Of a stretch of DNA of 64,000 nucleotides, positions 35,730-44,192 are shown piece after piece. The stretch spans positions 124,001 to 188,000 of the forward strand of contig NZ_JAHVIT010000002.1 in the NCBI RefSeq assembly GCF_019801605.1, given 5' to 3'. The translations under genes and the position numbers were made by a program. Source of the stretch: Maritimibacter alkaliphilus (GTDB taxonomy: Bacteria; Pseudomonadota; Alphaproteobacteria; Rhodobacterales; Rhodobacteraceae). The stretch's first letter is position 1, and the number at the start of each line of letters is the position of its first letter. The notes under the pieces are model-generated. The model was not told the origin of the DNA and did no database searches. It was given only the letters and a program-made list of their open reading frames with translations.

Positions 35730-37240
35730 TGGACATGTTCCTCGCCTTCCTGACCGTCATCACCCAGCCGCAGCTGCTGCTCCTGGTGGGTCTCGGCACC
35801 TTTGCCGGTGTCTACATCGGCGCGATCCCCGGTCTCTCCGTCACCATGGCGGTGTCGATCCTGATCTCCTTCACCTTCTCGTGGGAAGTCTACCCGGCGC
35901 TCGCGCTGATGGTCGGCATCTACATGGGCGGTGTCTATGGCGGCTCGCGGACCGCGATCCTGCTGAACATTCCCGGCGCGCCCTCGGCCATCGCCACGGC
36001 CATGGACGGCTATCCCATGGCCCAGCGGGGCGAGGCGGGCACAGCGATCGGCGTCAGCACCGTCATGTCCTTCATCGGCGGCTTCATCGGCATCGGGGTC
36101 CTCGCCCTCGCCGCGCCCTTCGTTTCGGACTTCGCGCTGACCTTCCAGCCGCGCGACTACATGCTGCTGGCGATCCTCGGCATCCTGCTGGTGGGCTCGC
36201 TCTCCTCCGGTTCGCTGGTCAAGGGCATCTTTGCCGGGGCCCTCGGCATCGCCATCGGCGCCGTGGGCCGCGACCCGCTGACCTTCACCGAACGCTTCAC
36301 CTTCGACCTTCAGATCATGGAAGGCGGGATTTCCTTCATCGCCGTTATGATCGGGATGTTCGGCGTCTCCGAGGCACTGCTGCAACTGCACCACGTCGAC
36401 AAGACCGCCGTGAAGCAGAAGATCAGCCGCATCGTGCCCTCGCTCGGCACCGTGAAGAAACACCTGCCGCTCTCGATGCAGACCTCGACCATCGGGGTGA
36501 TCATCGGCGCCCTGCCCGGCACCGGCGGCGACATCGCGGCGCTGATGGCCTACGACCATGCCAAGCGCGTCACCAAGAACCCCTCGCGGCCCTTCGGGGA
36601 CGGTGCGATCGAGGGCCTCGTCGCCCCCGAGACCGCCAACAACGCCGCCGTGGGCGGGGCCTTCATCCCGATGATGACCCTCGGCATCCCCGGCGACGCG
36701 GTGACCGCGATCATGATCGGCGCGCTCTTCATCCACGGGCTGAACCCCGGCCCGATGCTGATGGTCGACAACCCGAACATGTTCTGGTTCATCGTCGGCG
36801 CGCTGGTGATGGCGAACTTCTTCATCCTGCTCTTCGGCCTGACCGGCATCAAGATCTTCACCAAGATCGTCGAGATGCCCCGCTCGGTGCTGATCCCGCT
36901 GATCCTGCTGCTCTCCATCGTGGGCGCCTTCGCCGTGAACAACTCGGTCACGGATGTCTACTGGATGCTCGGCTTCGGCGTCTTCGGCTACTTCATGCGG
37001 CACTACGGCTACCCGCTGGGTCCGGTGATCCTCGGCGTGATCCTGTCGCGCCTGCTGGACGACAACTGGCGCCGCGCGATCATCTCGGAGCGCGAGGACC
37101 TCGGCCGCTTCTTCTCCGGCATCTTCAGCAGCCCGCTGTCCACCGTGCTGCTGCTCGCCGTGATCTTCATCTTCGTCTCGCAGACGCCGCTCTGGCGGAT
37201 TGCCAAAACGCGGCTCTTCGGCCGCACCGGGAGTAACTGA
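35729..37240 (+). CDS. Tripartite tricarboxylate transporter large membrane subunit (TctA family)
   Basis: 503-residue, about 12-helix transport subunit. The two conserved re-entrant motifs are GVYIGAIPGLSVTMAVSILI (residues 28-47) and GALPGTGGDIAALMAYDHAK (about 255-275). AVGGAFIPMMTLGIPGDAVT follows in the middle of the protein. It uses the ion gradient, and its receptor is the TctC protein encoded two genes upstream. The next gene starts three bases after its stop, so transport and catabolism share one transcript. Confidence 0.95.
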   Translation: MDMFLAFLTVITQPQLLLLVGLGTFAGVYIGAIPGLSVTMAVSILISFTFSWEVYPALALMVGIYMGGVYGGSRTAILLNIPGAPSAIATAMDGYPMAQRGEAGTAIGVSTVMSFIGGFIGIGVLALAAPFVSDFALTFQPRDYMLLAILGILLVGSLSSGSLVKGIFAGALGIAIGAVGRDPLTFTERFTFDLQIMEGGISFIAVMIGMFGVSEALLQLHHVDKTAVKQKISRIVPSLGTVKKHLPLSMQTSTIGVIIGALPGTGGDIAALMAYDHAKRVTKNPSRPFGDGAIEGLVAPETANNAAVGGAFIPMMTLGIPGDAVTAIMIGALFIHGLNPGPMLMVDNPNMFWFIVGALVMANFFILLFGLTGIKIFTKIVEMPRSVLIPLILLLSIVGAFAVNNSVTDVYWMLGFGVFGYFMRHYGYPLGPVILGVILSRLLDDNWRRAIISEREDLGRFFSGIFSSPLSTVLLLAVIFIFVSQTPLWRIAKTRLFGRTGSN

Positions 37241-37243
37241 CCG

Positions 37244-38104
37244 ATGACCCAGGCAGCCCCTGACCTTCTTCTGGGCCTGATCGGCGACAATATCGCCAAA
37301 TCCCGCTCGCCCCTCCTGCACCAGCTGGTGGGGCGGCAGAACGACATGGTGGTCCGCTATGACCGCCTGATCCCGCGCGAGCAGGGCAAGGAGTTCGACG
37401 ACCTCTTTGCATGGTGCCCCGGCGCGGGCTACCGCGGGATCAACGTGACCTACCCCTACAAGGAACGCGCCTTTGCCAAGGTGACGGTCGAGGACCCGCT
37501 GGTCCGCTCCGTCGGCGCGGTGAACACCGTGCTCTTCGACGCCGAGGGCGCTAAGGGCCACAACACCGACTTCTCGGGCTTCATGGCCGCCTATCGCGCC
37601 GCCCGCGGCGAGACGCCCCCGGGCACGGTGCTGATGATCGGCACCGGCGGCGTGGGCCGGGCCGTGGCCTTCGGGCTTCTGGGGCTCGGCGCCTCGGCGC
37701 TGCGCCTCGTGGACCGGGACCTGCCCAAGGCCGAGGCGCTGGCGGAAGAGCTGCGCACGGCCGGCAAGGGCGTCGAGGTCACGGTGCATTCCGACGCGGC
37801 CGAGGCCGCCGAGGGCGCACAGGGGCTGATCAACTGCACCCCCGTCGGCATGGTCGGCTACGAGGGCACGCCGCTGCCCGCCCCCGCCATGGCCGGGTCG
37901 GAGTGGGTCTTCGACGCCGTCTACACCCCCACCGACACGCAGTTCCTTCAGGATGCGGAGGCCGCCGGCCTCCAGATCATCTCGGGGTGGGAGCTCTTCT
38001 TCTGGCAGGGCGTCCACGCCTGGACGCTGTTCTCGGACGGCAAACCCCTCGACACGGGTGCCCTGCGTGCGGCACTCTTGGATCCAGCGACGACGGAGCA
38101 ATGA
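37244..38104 (+). CDS. Shikimate/quinate dehydrogenase, NAD-type (catabolic)
   Basis: 286-residue AroE-fold enzyme interconverting shikimate and 3-dehydroshikimate (or quinate and 3-dehydroquinate). Substrate residues are Ser20 and Ser22 (AKSRSPLLH), catalytic Lys73 (NVTYPYKERAF), Asn94 and Asp109 (HNTDFSGF). The cofactor loop is GTGGVGRA (133-140), followed by VDRD (Asp157, Asp159). Biosynthetic AroE has an NRT-type, NADPH-binding sequence at that point, so NAD use and a degradative direction are indicated. It lies three bases after tctA and two bases before the dehydratase gene. Confidence 0.9.
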   Translation: MTQAAPDLLLGLIGDNIAKSRSPLLHQLVGRQNDMVVRYDRLIPREQGKEFDDLFAWCPGAGYRGINVTYPYKERAFAKVTVEDPLVRSVGAVNTVLFDAEGAKGHNTDFSGFMAAYRAARGETPPGTVLMIGTGGVGRAVAFGLLGLGASALRLVDRDLPKAEALAEELRTAGKGVEVTVHSDAAEAAEGAQGLINCTPVGMVGYEGTPLPAPAMAGSEWVFDAVYTPTDTQFLQDAEAAGLQIISGWELFFWQGVHAWTLFSDGKPLDTGALRAALLDPATTEQ

Positions 38105-38106
38105 CC

Positions 38107-39996
38107 ATGAAGACCGCGATCGCCACCGTTTCGATCTCGGGCAACCTGCGCCAGAAGCTGGAGGCCATCGCGGCCGCCGGCTTCGACGGGATCGAGATCT
38201 TCGAACAGGATTTCATCGCCGATGCGGGCAGCCCGCGCGACGTGGGCCGGATGATCCGTGATCACGGTCTCGAAATCCCGCTGTTCCAGCCGTTCCGTGA
38301 CTTCGAGGGCCTGCCCGGCGCGCTGCGCACCAAGGCCTTCGACCGGGCCGAGCGCAAGTTCGACCTGATGCAGGAACTGGGCACCGACCTCGTGCTGGTC
38401 TGTTCCACCGTCCACCCCGAGGCCTTGGGCGGGATCGACCGCGCCGCCGAGGATTTCGCCGAACTGGGCGAACGGGCAGCCAAGCGCGGCCTGCGCGTGG
38501 GCTACGAGGCGCTCGCCTGGGGCCGTCACGTGAACGATCACCGTGACGCATGGGAGATCGTGCGCCGCGCCGATCATCCCAACATCGGCGTGATCCTCGA
38601 CAGTTTCCACACGCTGTCGCGCGGGATCGACCCGGACACGATCCGGCGCATTCCCGGCGACAAGATCTTCTTCGTCCAGCTGGCCGATGCGCCCAAGATC
38701 GACATGGACCTGCTCTACTGGTCGCGCCACTTCCGCAACATGCCGGGCGAGGGAGACCTCGACGTGACCGCCTTCATGCGGGCCGTGACGGCGGCGGGCT
38801 ACACCGGGCCGATCAGCCTCGAGATTTTCAACGACCAGTTCCGCGGCGGCTCGCCCAGGACGATCGCCAAGGACGGCTACCGCTCGATCATCGCGCTGAT
38901 GGACGACGTGCGCCGGGCCGAGCCTGACGTGACCGTCGACATGCCCCCGATGCCCGCAAGGCTGGAGCTGACGGGGACCGAGTTCATCGAGTTCGCCAGC
39001 CGCGGGGCCGAGGCCGAGACCCTCGGCAAGCTGCTTGCCTCGCTCGGCTTCCGGGCCATCGGGCACCACATGTCGAAGAAGCTCACCCTCTGGCAGCAGG
39101 GCGACATCCGCATCGTGGTGAACAGCGAGCCCGGCGATTTCGCGGGCACCGCCTACAACGTCCACGGCACGACGATCTGCGACGTGGGCATCGGCGTCTC
39201 CTCTGCCCATGACACCGTGGCCCGCGCCACCGCGCTCGGGGCCGAGGCCTTCAGCCAGCCGCTGGTGCCCGGGCAGCTCGACATTCCGGCGATCCGGGGG
39301 CTTGGCGGCTCGATCCTGCACTTCCTCGATGACAGCGACGCGCTGCGCGATGTCTGGAAGGTGGAATTCACCGTGGACGAGGACGCCGACACCACCGGCA
39401 CCGGGCTGACCCGCGTCGACCACGTGGCCCAGACCATGACCTATGACGAGATGCTGTCGTGGTCGCTGTTCTACACCTCGCTCTTCGACATGAAGAAAGC
39501 GCCGATGTTCGACGTGGTGGACCCGGACGGGCTGGTGCGCTCGCAGGCGCTTGCCGCCAGCAATGGGGCGCTGCGGATCACCCTCAACGGGGCCGAGACG
39601 CACCGCACCATGGCGGGCAGCTTCCTTGCCGACAGTTTCGGTGCCTCTGTCCAGCACGTCGCCTTCGAGACGGACGATATCTTCGCCTGTGCCGCCAAGC
39701 TGGCCGAGAATGGCTTCGAGGCGCTGCCGATCTCGCCGAACTACTACGACGACCTCGCCGCGCGTTTCGATATCGCGCCGGAGGTGCTGGAGGCCATGCG
39801 CGCCGCCAACATCCTCTACGATGCCGATGCGCAGGGGGAGTATTTCCAGATCTACTCCCGCCCCTTCGCGGGCGGCATGTTTTTCGAGATCCTCGAACGC
39901 CGCGGCGCCTACGACGGCTATGGCGCGCCCAACGCACCCTTCCGCATCGCCGCGCAGAAGCGGGTCACCCGGCCCGCCGACATGCCGCGCCAATAG
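38107..39996 (+). CDS. 3-Dehydroshikimate dehydratase fused to an HPPD-like domain (QuiC1 type)
   Basis: 629 residues converting 3-dehydroshikimate to protocatechuate. The N-terminal TIM barrel (1-290) carries the metal ligands Glu134 (VGYEALAW), Asp165 (ILDSFH), Gln191 (FVQLAD) and Glu239 (SLEIFND). The C-terminal half (about 300-629) is a two-module VOC domain like 4-hydroxyphenylpyruvate dioxygenase, with candidate ligands in RVDHVAQT, VQHVAFE and FFEILERR. The start at 38107 has GGAG at good spacing; the ATG at 38101 overlaps the previous stop but is too close to that site. The HPPD-like part is typical of QuiC1, and its role is uncertain. Confidence 0.93.
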   Translation: MKTAIATVSISGNLRQKLEAIAAAGFDGIEIFEQDFIADAGSPRDVGRMIRDHGLEIPLFQPFRDFEGLPGALRTKAFDRAERKFDLMQELGTDLVLVCSTVHPEALGGIDRAAEDFAELGERAAKRGLRVGYEALAWGRHVNDHRDAWEIVRRADHPNIGVILDSFHTLSRGIDPDTIRRIPGDKIFFVQLADAPKIDMDLLYWSRHFRNMPGEGDLDVTAFMRAVTAAGYTGPISLEIFNDQFRGGSPRTIAKDGYRSIIALMDDVRRAEPDVTVDMPPMPARLELTGTEFIEFASRGAEAETLGKLLASLGFRAIGHHMSKKLTLWQQGDIRIVVNSEPGDFAGTAYNVHGTTICDVGIGVSSAHDTVARATALGAEAFSQPLVPGQLDIPAIRGLGGSILHFLDDSDALRDVWKVEFTVDEDADTTGTGLTRVDHVAQTMTYDEMLSWSLFYTSLFDMKKAPMFDVVDPDGLVRSQALAASNGALRITLNGAETHRTMAGSFLADSFGASVQHVAFETDDIFACAAKLAENGFEALPISPNYYDDLAARFDIAPEVLEAMRAANILYDADAQGEYFQIYSRPFAGGMFFEILERRGAYDGYGAPNAPFRIAAQKRVTRPADMPRQ

Positions 39997-40028
39997 GGTC
40001 GAAGCCGCCGTATAGAGCCTGATCCACG

Positions 40029-40062
40029 AGAGTCCCGCCCGCCGCCGTGCCGGTGGGACTCT
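40029..40062 (+). terminator. Hairpin terminator after the dehydroshikimate dehydratase gene
   Basis: AGAGTCCC and GGGACTCT (40029-40036 and 40055-40062) form a perfect 8-bp stem, extended by pairs further in. It is followed by TGACTTTC, a weak T-rich tail. It marks the probable end of the tctCBA/shikimate transcript, before the next LysR gene. Confidence 0.6.
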
Positions 40063-40120
40063 TGACTTTCAGCCGCCGTTCACCGCCAATCCTTGCAATT
40101 CGCGCAAGGGAGGTGTGGCG

Positions 40121-41050
40121 ATGAACCTGCGGGCCCTGCAATTGTTCCGGAACATCGTCCTGACCGGCTCCCTCACCGAGGCGGGCGAGCGGATCGGGCT
40201 GTCTGCCTCTGCCGCCAGCCGTCTGCTGGGGCAGTTGGAGAGCCAAGTGCAACTCACGCTCTTCTCCCGCTCGCGGCGCAACCTGCAACTGACCGAGGAC
40301 GGCGCGCGCTTCTACCAGCAGATCGGCAATACCCTCGACGGGATCGAGGAGATCCCCGCCATCGCCCGCGACATCCGCGATCAGGGCGGGCGGCACCTCT
40401 CGGTCGTCACGGCACCGCCGCTGGCCAATGCCCTCGTCGTGCCCGCGATCACTGCCATGCGGGCGGGTGGTGCCGGGTTCAACTGCAACGTCCAGACCGA
40501 GAGCCGCTTCGGCATCGAGAGCAAGGTGGCGGCGCGGGGCTACAACCTCGGCGTCATCTCCCTGCCGGTGCAGAACGAGATCATCGCCCTCGACATCATG
40601 CCGCTGATCCGCGCGCGCTATTCGATCCTCATGCCCCAGGATCACCCCCTCGCCACACGGGAGGAGGTGACGGTACAGGACCTCGCCACGCAGCCTCTGG
40701 TCTCGCTCACCACCGGGCAGCTCTGGCGCAACCGGCTGGAGGAGGTCATGGGCGACGCGGGCCTGCGCACCGAGGTGGCGTTCCAGACCGGCTCGACTCT
40801 CGTGACGGTGGAAATGGTGCGCCATGGCCTTGGTCTGACGCTGATCGACCCGGTCTGCGTGCCCGCCACGGCCCTTGGCGGCGTCACCATGCGCCCGCTG
40901 GCGGGGGATCACTGGCTGACCTATGCCTCGATCCGCGCGCAGGGGCCGCAGTCGGACCTTGCCGAGGGCTTCCTCGACGCGCTCTCGGGCGTGATCGAAC
41001 GGCGCCGGGCGGACACCCCGGCGCTCGCCGATCTGGTCTACCTGATCTAG
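40121..41050 (+). CDS. LysR-family transcriptional regulator facing the lyase/ABC operon
   Basis: 309 residues. The N-terminal HTH is LRALQLFRNIVLTGSLTEAG, then RIGLSASAASRLLGQLESQV and LTLFSRSRRNLQLT. The effector domain contains MVRHGLGLTLIDPVC near residue 245. The ribosome binding site GGGAGGTGTGGCG favours the ATG at 40121 over a GTG six bases earlier. It is transcribed after the shikimate genes but behind a hairpin. It ends tail-to-tail with the lyase gene, the stop codons sharing CTAG at 41047-41050. Which of the flanking operons it controls is not clear. Confidence 0.9.
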   Translation: MNLRALQLFRNIVLTGSLTEAGERIGLSASAASRLLGQLESQVQLTLFSRSRRNLQLTEDGARFYQQIGNTLDGIEEIPAIARDIRDQGGRHLSVVTAPPLANALVVPAITAMRAGGAGFNCNVQTESRFGIESKVAARGYNLGVISLPVQNEIIALDIMPLIRARYSILMPQDHPLATREEVTVQDLATQPLVSLTTGQLWRNRLEEVMGDAGLRTEVAFQTGSTLVTVEMVRHGLGLTLIDPVCVPATALGGVTMRPLAGDHWLTYASIRAQGPQSDLAEGFLDALSGVIERRRADTPALADLVYLI

Positions 41051-42378
41051 CCTGCCAGCTGCCCGGCCCGCGCCCGCGCCATCTCCGCCGCGTCCCGCGC
41101 GATACGGGCGCTGTCGCCGGTATAGGCGGCGGGATCGAGGGCGGCGGCGATCTCACCCTCGGTCAGATGCGCCGTCACTTCGGGCGCCGTGCTCAACACC
41201 TCCAGCGGCGGGTGCCCGGCCCCGTGTTCCAGCGCGTGATGCACGATGTCGTGCGCCTGTGCCCGGCCGGTCAGCGGGGCCAACCGCATCATCAGGTTCT
41301 CCGTCGCGATGCCCCCGCCCGACAGCGCGGCATTCTCGGCCATCCGGGGGCGGTTCAGCGCGATCCGTCCCAGCAGCTGGCGGAAATCCTCGACCATGGT
41401 CCATCCCAGCGGCACGGCCCGGTCCAGCACCGCGCTGAGAAGCCCGTTCTGCGCCGCGTCGCCCTCGTGGCTCGACCGCCCGGTTTCCAGCGCGGGCCCG
41501 GCAAGGCCACGCAGCTCCGCCGCCTGCGCCAGCACCTTGACCACGAACTTGGGGTTCACCTTGTGCGGCATGGTGGAGGAACCGACGGTGCCCGCGTCCA
41601 GCACCTCCGCCACCTCGCCGATCTCCTGCGTCATGAGCAGGTAGAGCTCCCCCGCCACACGCTCGACCGTCATCGCCAGCATGGACAGCTGCACCACGTA
41701 TTCCGCAAAGAGGTCATTGCCCGTGCGGCCCGGCACCAGCAGCTCCCGCAGGCCCAGCCGGGCGGCAAGGCGTCGGTTGATCTCCTGCCCCTGTACCCCG
41801 AAGGCCTGCATCGCCCCGACGGCCCCGCCGAAGGGCAGCGCAAAGAGCCGGCTGCCCGCGTCCTCCAGCCGGTCGGCGGCGCGGCAGATCTCCTCGATCC
41901 AGCCGGCGACCTTGAAGCCGAAGGTGATCGGCAGCGCGTGCATCCGGTTGGTGCGCCCGGCGGTCAGCGTCTCGGCCTCGGCCTCGGCCAGCGCGCCCAG
42001 CCGGTCGAGCGCGCCGGAGAGCCCCAGCCGGATCGCCTGATCGGCCTGCCGGATCAGCAGGATGCGCCCGGTCTGCATCACGTTCTGCGTGGTGGCCCCC
42101 CAGTGGACGTAATCGCCTGCGGGCCCGGCGGCCTGCGACAGCAGCCGCGTCAGTGACAGCACGGGCGCCAGCGTGCGCCGGATGTCGGCCTCCAGTGCCT
42201 CGACGCCGAGGGTTTCCAGCGTGGCGGCCTTGCGGATCGCCACGGCGGCCTCAGCGGGAATGATCCCCATCTCGGCCTGCGTCTCGGCCAGGGCGGCCTC
42301 CACGTCCAGCCAGGACTGCCAGAGCGTTTCACGTGAAAACAATGTCGCCGCAGTGAGGACCTTGCCGGGAGAATTCAT
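41047..42378 (-). CDS. Fumarase/aspartase-superfamily lyase (PcaB/adenylosuccinate-lyase-like)
   Basis: 443-residue homotetramer-type lyase or cycloisomerase. The three conserved regions are DYVHWGATTQNVMQTG near residue 95, the TNRMHALPITFGFK helix near residue 143 with the general-acid His, and the serine loop VGSSTMPHKVNPK near residue 265. HWGATTQ resembles 3-carboxymuconate cycloisomerase (HWGATSQ) more than argininosuccinate lyase. It overlaps the ABC ATPase gene by four bases (42375-42378), so it probably acts on what that transporter imports. A fumarate-releasing C-N lyase on an imported N-substituted amino acid is one possibility. Confidence 0.88.
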   Translation of the reverse strand: MNSPGKVLTAATLFSRETLWQSWLDVEAALAETQAEMGIIPAEAAVAIRKAATLETLGVEALEADIRRTLAPVLSLTRLLSQAAGPAGDYVHWGATTQNVMQTGRILLIRQADQAIRLGLSGALDRLGALAEAEAETLTAGRTNRMHALPITFGFKVAGWIEEICRAADRLEDAGSRLFALPFGGAVGAMQAFGVQGQEINRRLAARLGLRELLVPGRTGNDLFAEYVVQLSMLAMTVERVAGELYLLMTQEIGEVAEVLDAGTVGSSTMPHKVNPKFVVKVLAQAAELRGLAGPALETGRSSHEGDAAQNGLLSAVLDRAVPLGWTMVEDFRQLLGRIALNRPRMAENAALSGGGIATENLMMRLAPLTGRAQAHDIVHHALEHGAGHPPLEVLSTAPEVTAHLTEGEIAAALDPAAYTGDSARIARDAAEMARARAGQLAG

Positions 42379-44192
42379 TCGGCCACCTCGATTTCGTCTG
42401 GTTTCGTCTCGAATCTGGGCGCGGCCGCCAGCAGGTTGATCGTATAGGCATCGCTGGGATGGGAGAGGACCTGCGCGGTCGCCCCCTCCTCCACGATGCG
42501 GCCCTGGTACATGACGGCGACGCGGTCCGCGATCTGGTGCACCACGGCCATGTCATGGGTGATGATCAGGCAGGTCAGCCCCATTTCGGCGCGCAGGTCG
42601 TCGAGCAGGTTGAGGATCTGCGCCTGTACCGAGACATCGAGTGCCGAGGTCGGCTCGTCACAGATCAGCGCCTCGGGCCGGGTCACGAGGGCGCGGGCGA
42701 TGGCCACCCGCTGCCGCTGCCCGCCGGAGAGCTGGCTGGGATAGGCATGAAGCAGCCGTTTCGGCAGGCGGACAAGGTCCATCGCTTCGCGCACGGCCTG
42801 ATCAGCGCGCTCCTTCTCGCCCCGCAGGACGAGGGGCCGGGCGATGATCTCGGACAGGCGGCGGCGCGGGTTCAGGCTGGAATAGGGATCCTGGAAGATC
42901 GGCTGGACGAAGCCCGCCCGTTCCGCCCCGCTGAGTTCCGCCACCGGGCGGCCCAGCATCGTCACCTCGCCCGAGGTCGGCGTGGCCAGCCCCAGCAGGA
43001 TGCGCGCCAGCGTCGACTTGCCGGACCCGCTCTCGCCGATCAGGGCCAGCGTCTCACCGCGCTTCAGGGTCAAATCCACCTTGTTCAGAGCCTGAATCTC
43101 GCGTTTCGGGCCGAAGAGCCCCTTGCGACTGTGGAACACCTGCGAAACCGCGCGGGCGCTGATCACCGCCTCGCCCACGGGTTCCGCATGGGCGCGCAGG
43201 GGCTCGGCCGTGCGGCGGCCCGTGGGGGGCGTCGTAAGGACGCAGAGGCAGGAATGATCGGGTCCATGCTGCCGCTCCGGCGGGCGGGCGGCGGTACACT
43301 CGGCCCGGGCATGGGCGCAGCGGGGCGCGAAGACGCAGCCCTTGGGTTGCGACATCAGCGAGGGCACGGTGCCGGGGATGGCACCGAGCCGCGCAGGCGC
43401 ATCGCCCAACTGCGGAATCGCTTGCAACAGGGACTGTGTATAGGGATGCGCGGGGGCCCGCAGCACCGCCTGCGACGCGCCCTGTTCGATGATCTCACCG
43501 CCGTACATCACCGCCACGTGGTCCGAGCGTTCGGCCACCACGGCGAGGTCGTGGGAGATCAGGATCATGCCCATCTGCCGCTCGCGCCGCAGGTCATCCA
43601 GCAGGTCGAGGATCTGCGCCTGCACCGTGACATCGAGCGCCGTCGTCGGCTCGTCCGCGATCAGCAGGTCGGGGTCCAGCATCAGGGTCATGGCGATCAT
43701 GACACGCTGCCGCTGGCCACCGGACATCTGGTGCGGATACTGCCCCATGCGTCCCTCGGGATCGGGGATGCCGACGCGGTCCAGCAGGTCGATGGCCTTG
43801 CGGCGGGCCTCGGTACCCGACAGCAGGCCGCGCATCACCGCACCCTCGGTCATCTGGCGGCCGATGGTGTAGACCGGGTTGAGCGAGGTCATCGGTTCCT
43901 GGAAGATCATGCCGATGCGGGGGCCGGCGATCTGCCGGGTGAAACTGCGGTCGTCCAGATCGCGCAGGTCCTGCCCGGCGAGGGCAAGCCGCGTCGCCTG
44001 ACAGTCGGCTCCGCGCGGCAGCAGCCGCATCAGCGCCAGCGCCGACATGGACTTGCCCGAGCCGCTTTCGCCCACGATCCCCAGCGTGCCGCCCTGATCG
44101 AGCGAGAGGGAGACATCGCGCACCGCGTGCAGCGTGCCGTTGGGCAGGGGCAGCGCGACGGAGAGGCCCTGAATATCGAGAAGTCTGGTCAT
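42375..44192 (-). CDS. Peptide/nickel-type ABC transporter, fused double ATPase with Cys-rich linker
   Basis: 605-residue DppD-DppF type fusion. Domain one has Walker A GESGSGKS (41-48), [22 protein letters not shown] and [12 protein letters not shown]. Its C-terminal extension carries cysteines 286, 292, 299, 315 and 317 around GCVFAPRCAHARAECTAARP, the region where DppD proteins can hold an Fe-S cluster. Domain two has [33 protein letters not shown] and LICDEPTSALD. It overlaps the permease gene (44189-44192) and the lyase gene by four bases each. Confidence 0.93.
   Translation of the reverse strand: MTRLLDIQGLSVALPLPNGTLHAVRDVSLSLDQGGTLGIVGESGSGKSMSALALMRLLPRGADCQATRLALAGQDLRDLDDRSFTRQIAGPRIGMIFQEPMTSLNPVYTIGRQMTEGAVMRGLLSGTEARRKAIDLLDRVGIPDPEGRMGQYPHQMSGGQRQRVMIAMTLMLDPDLLIADEPTTALDVTVQAQILDLLDDLRRERQMGMILISHDLAVVAERSDHVAVMYGGEIIEQGASQAVLRAPAHPYTQSLLQAIPQLGDAPARLGAIPGTVPSLMSQPKGCVFAPRCAHARAECTAARPPERQHGPDHSCLCVLTTPPTGRRTAEPLRAHAEPVGEAVISARAVSQVFHSRKGLFGPKREIQALNKVDLTLKRGETLALIGESGSGKSTLARILLGLATPTSGEVTMLGRPVAELSGAERAGFVQPIFQDPYSSLNPRRRLSEIIARPLVLRGEKERADQAVREAMDLVRLPKRLLHAYPSQLSGGQRQRVAIARALVTRPEALICDEPTSALDVSVQAQILNLLDDLRAEMGLTCLIITHDMAVVHQIADRVAVMYQGRIVEEGATAQVLSHPSDAYTINLLAAAPRFETKPDEIEVAE

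Noticed and set aside
35300-38101. A 933-codon open frame on the minus strand opposite tctBA and the shikimate dehydrogenase gene
   Set aside because: Charged low-complexity translation opposite three clearly recognised genes; no motif and no ribosome binding site.
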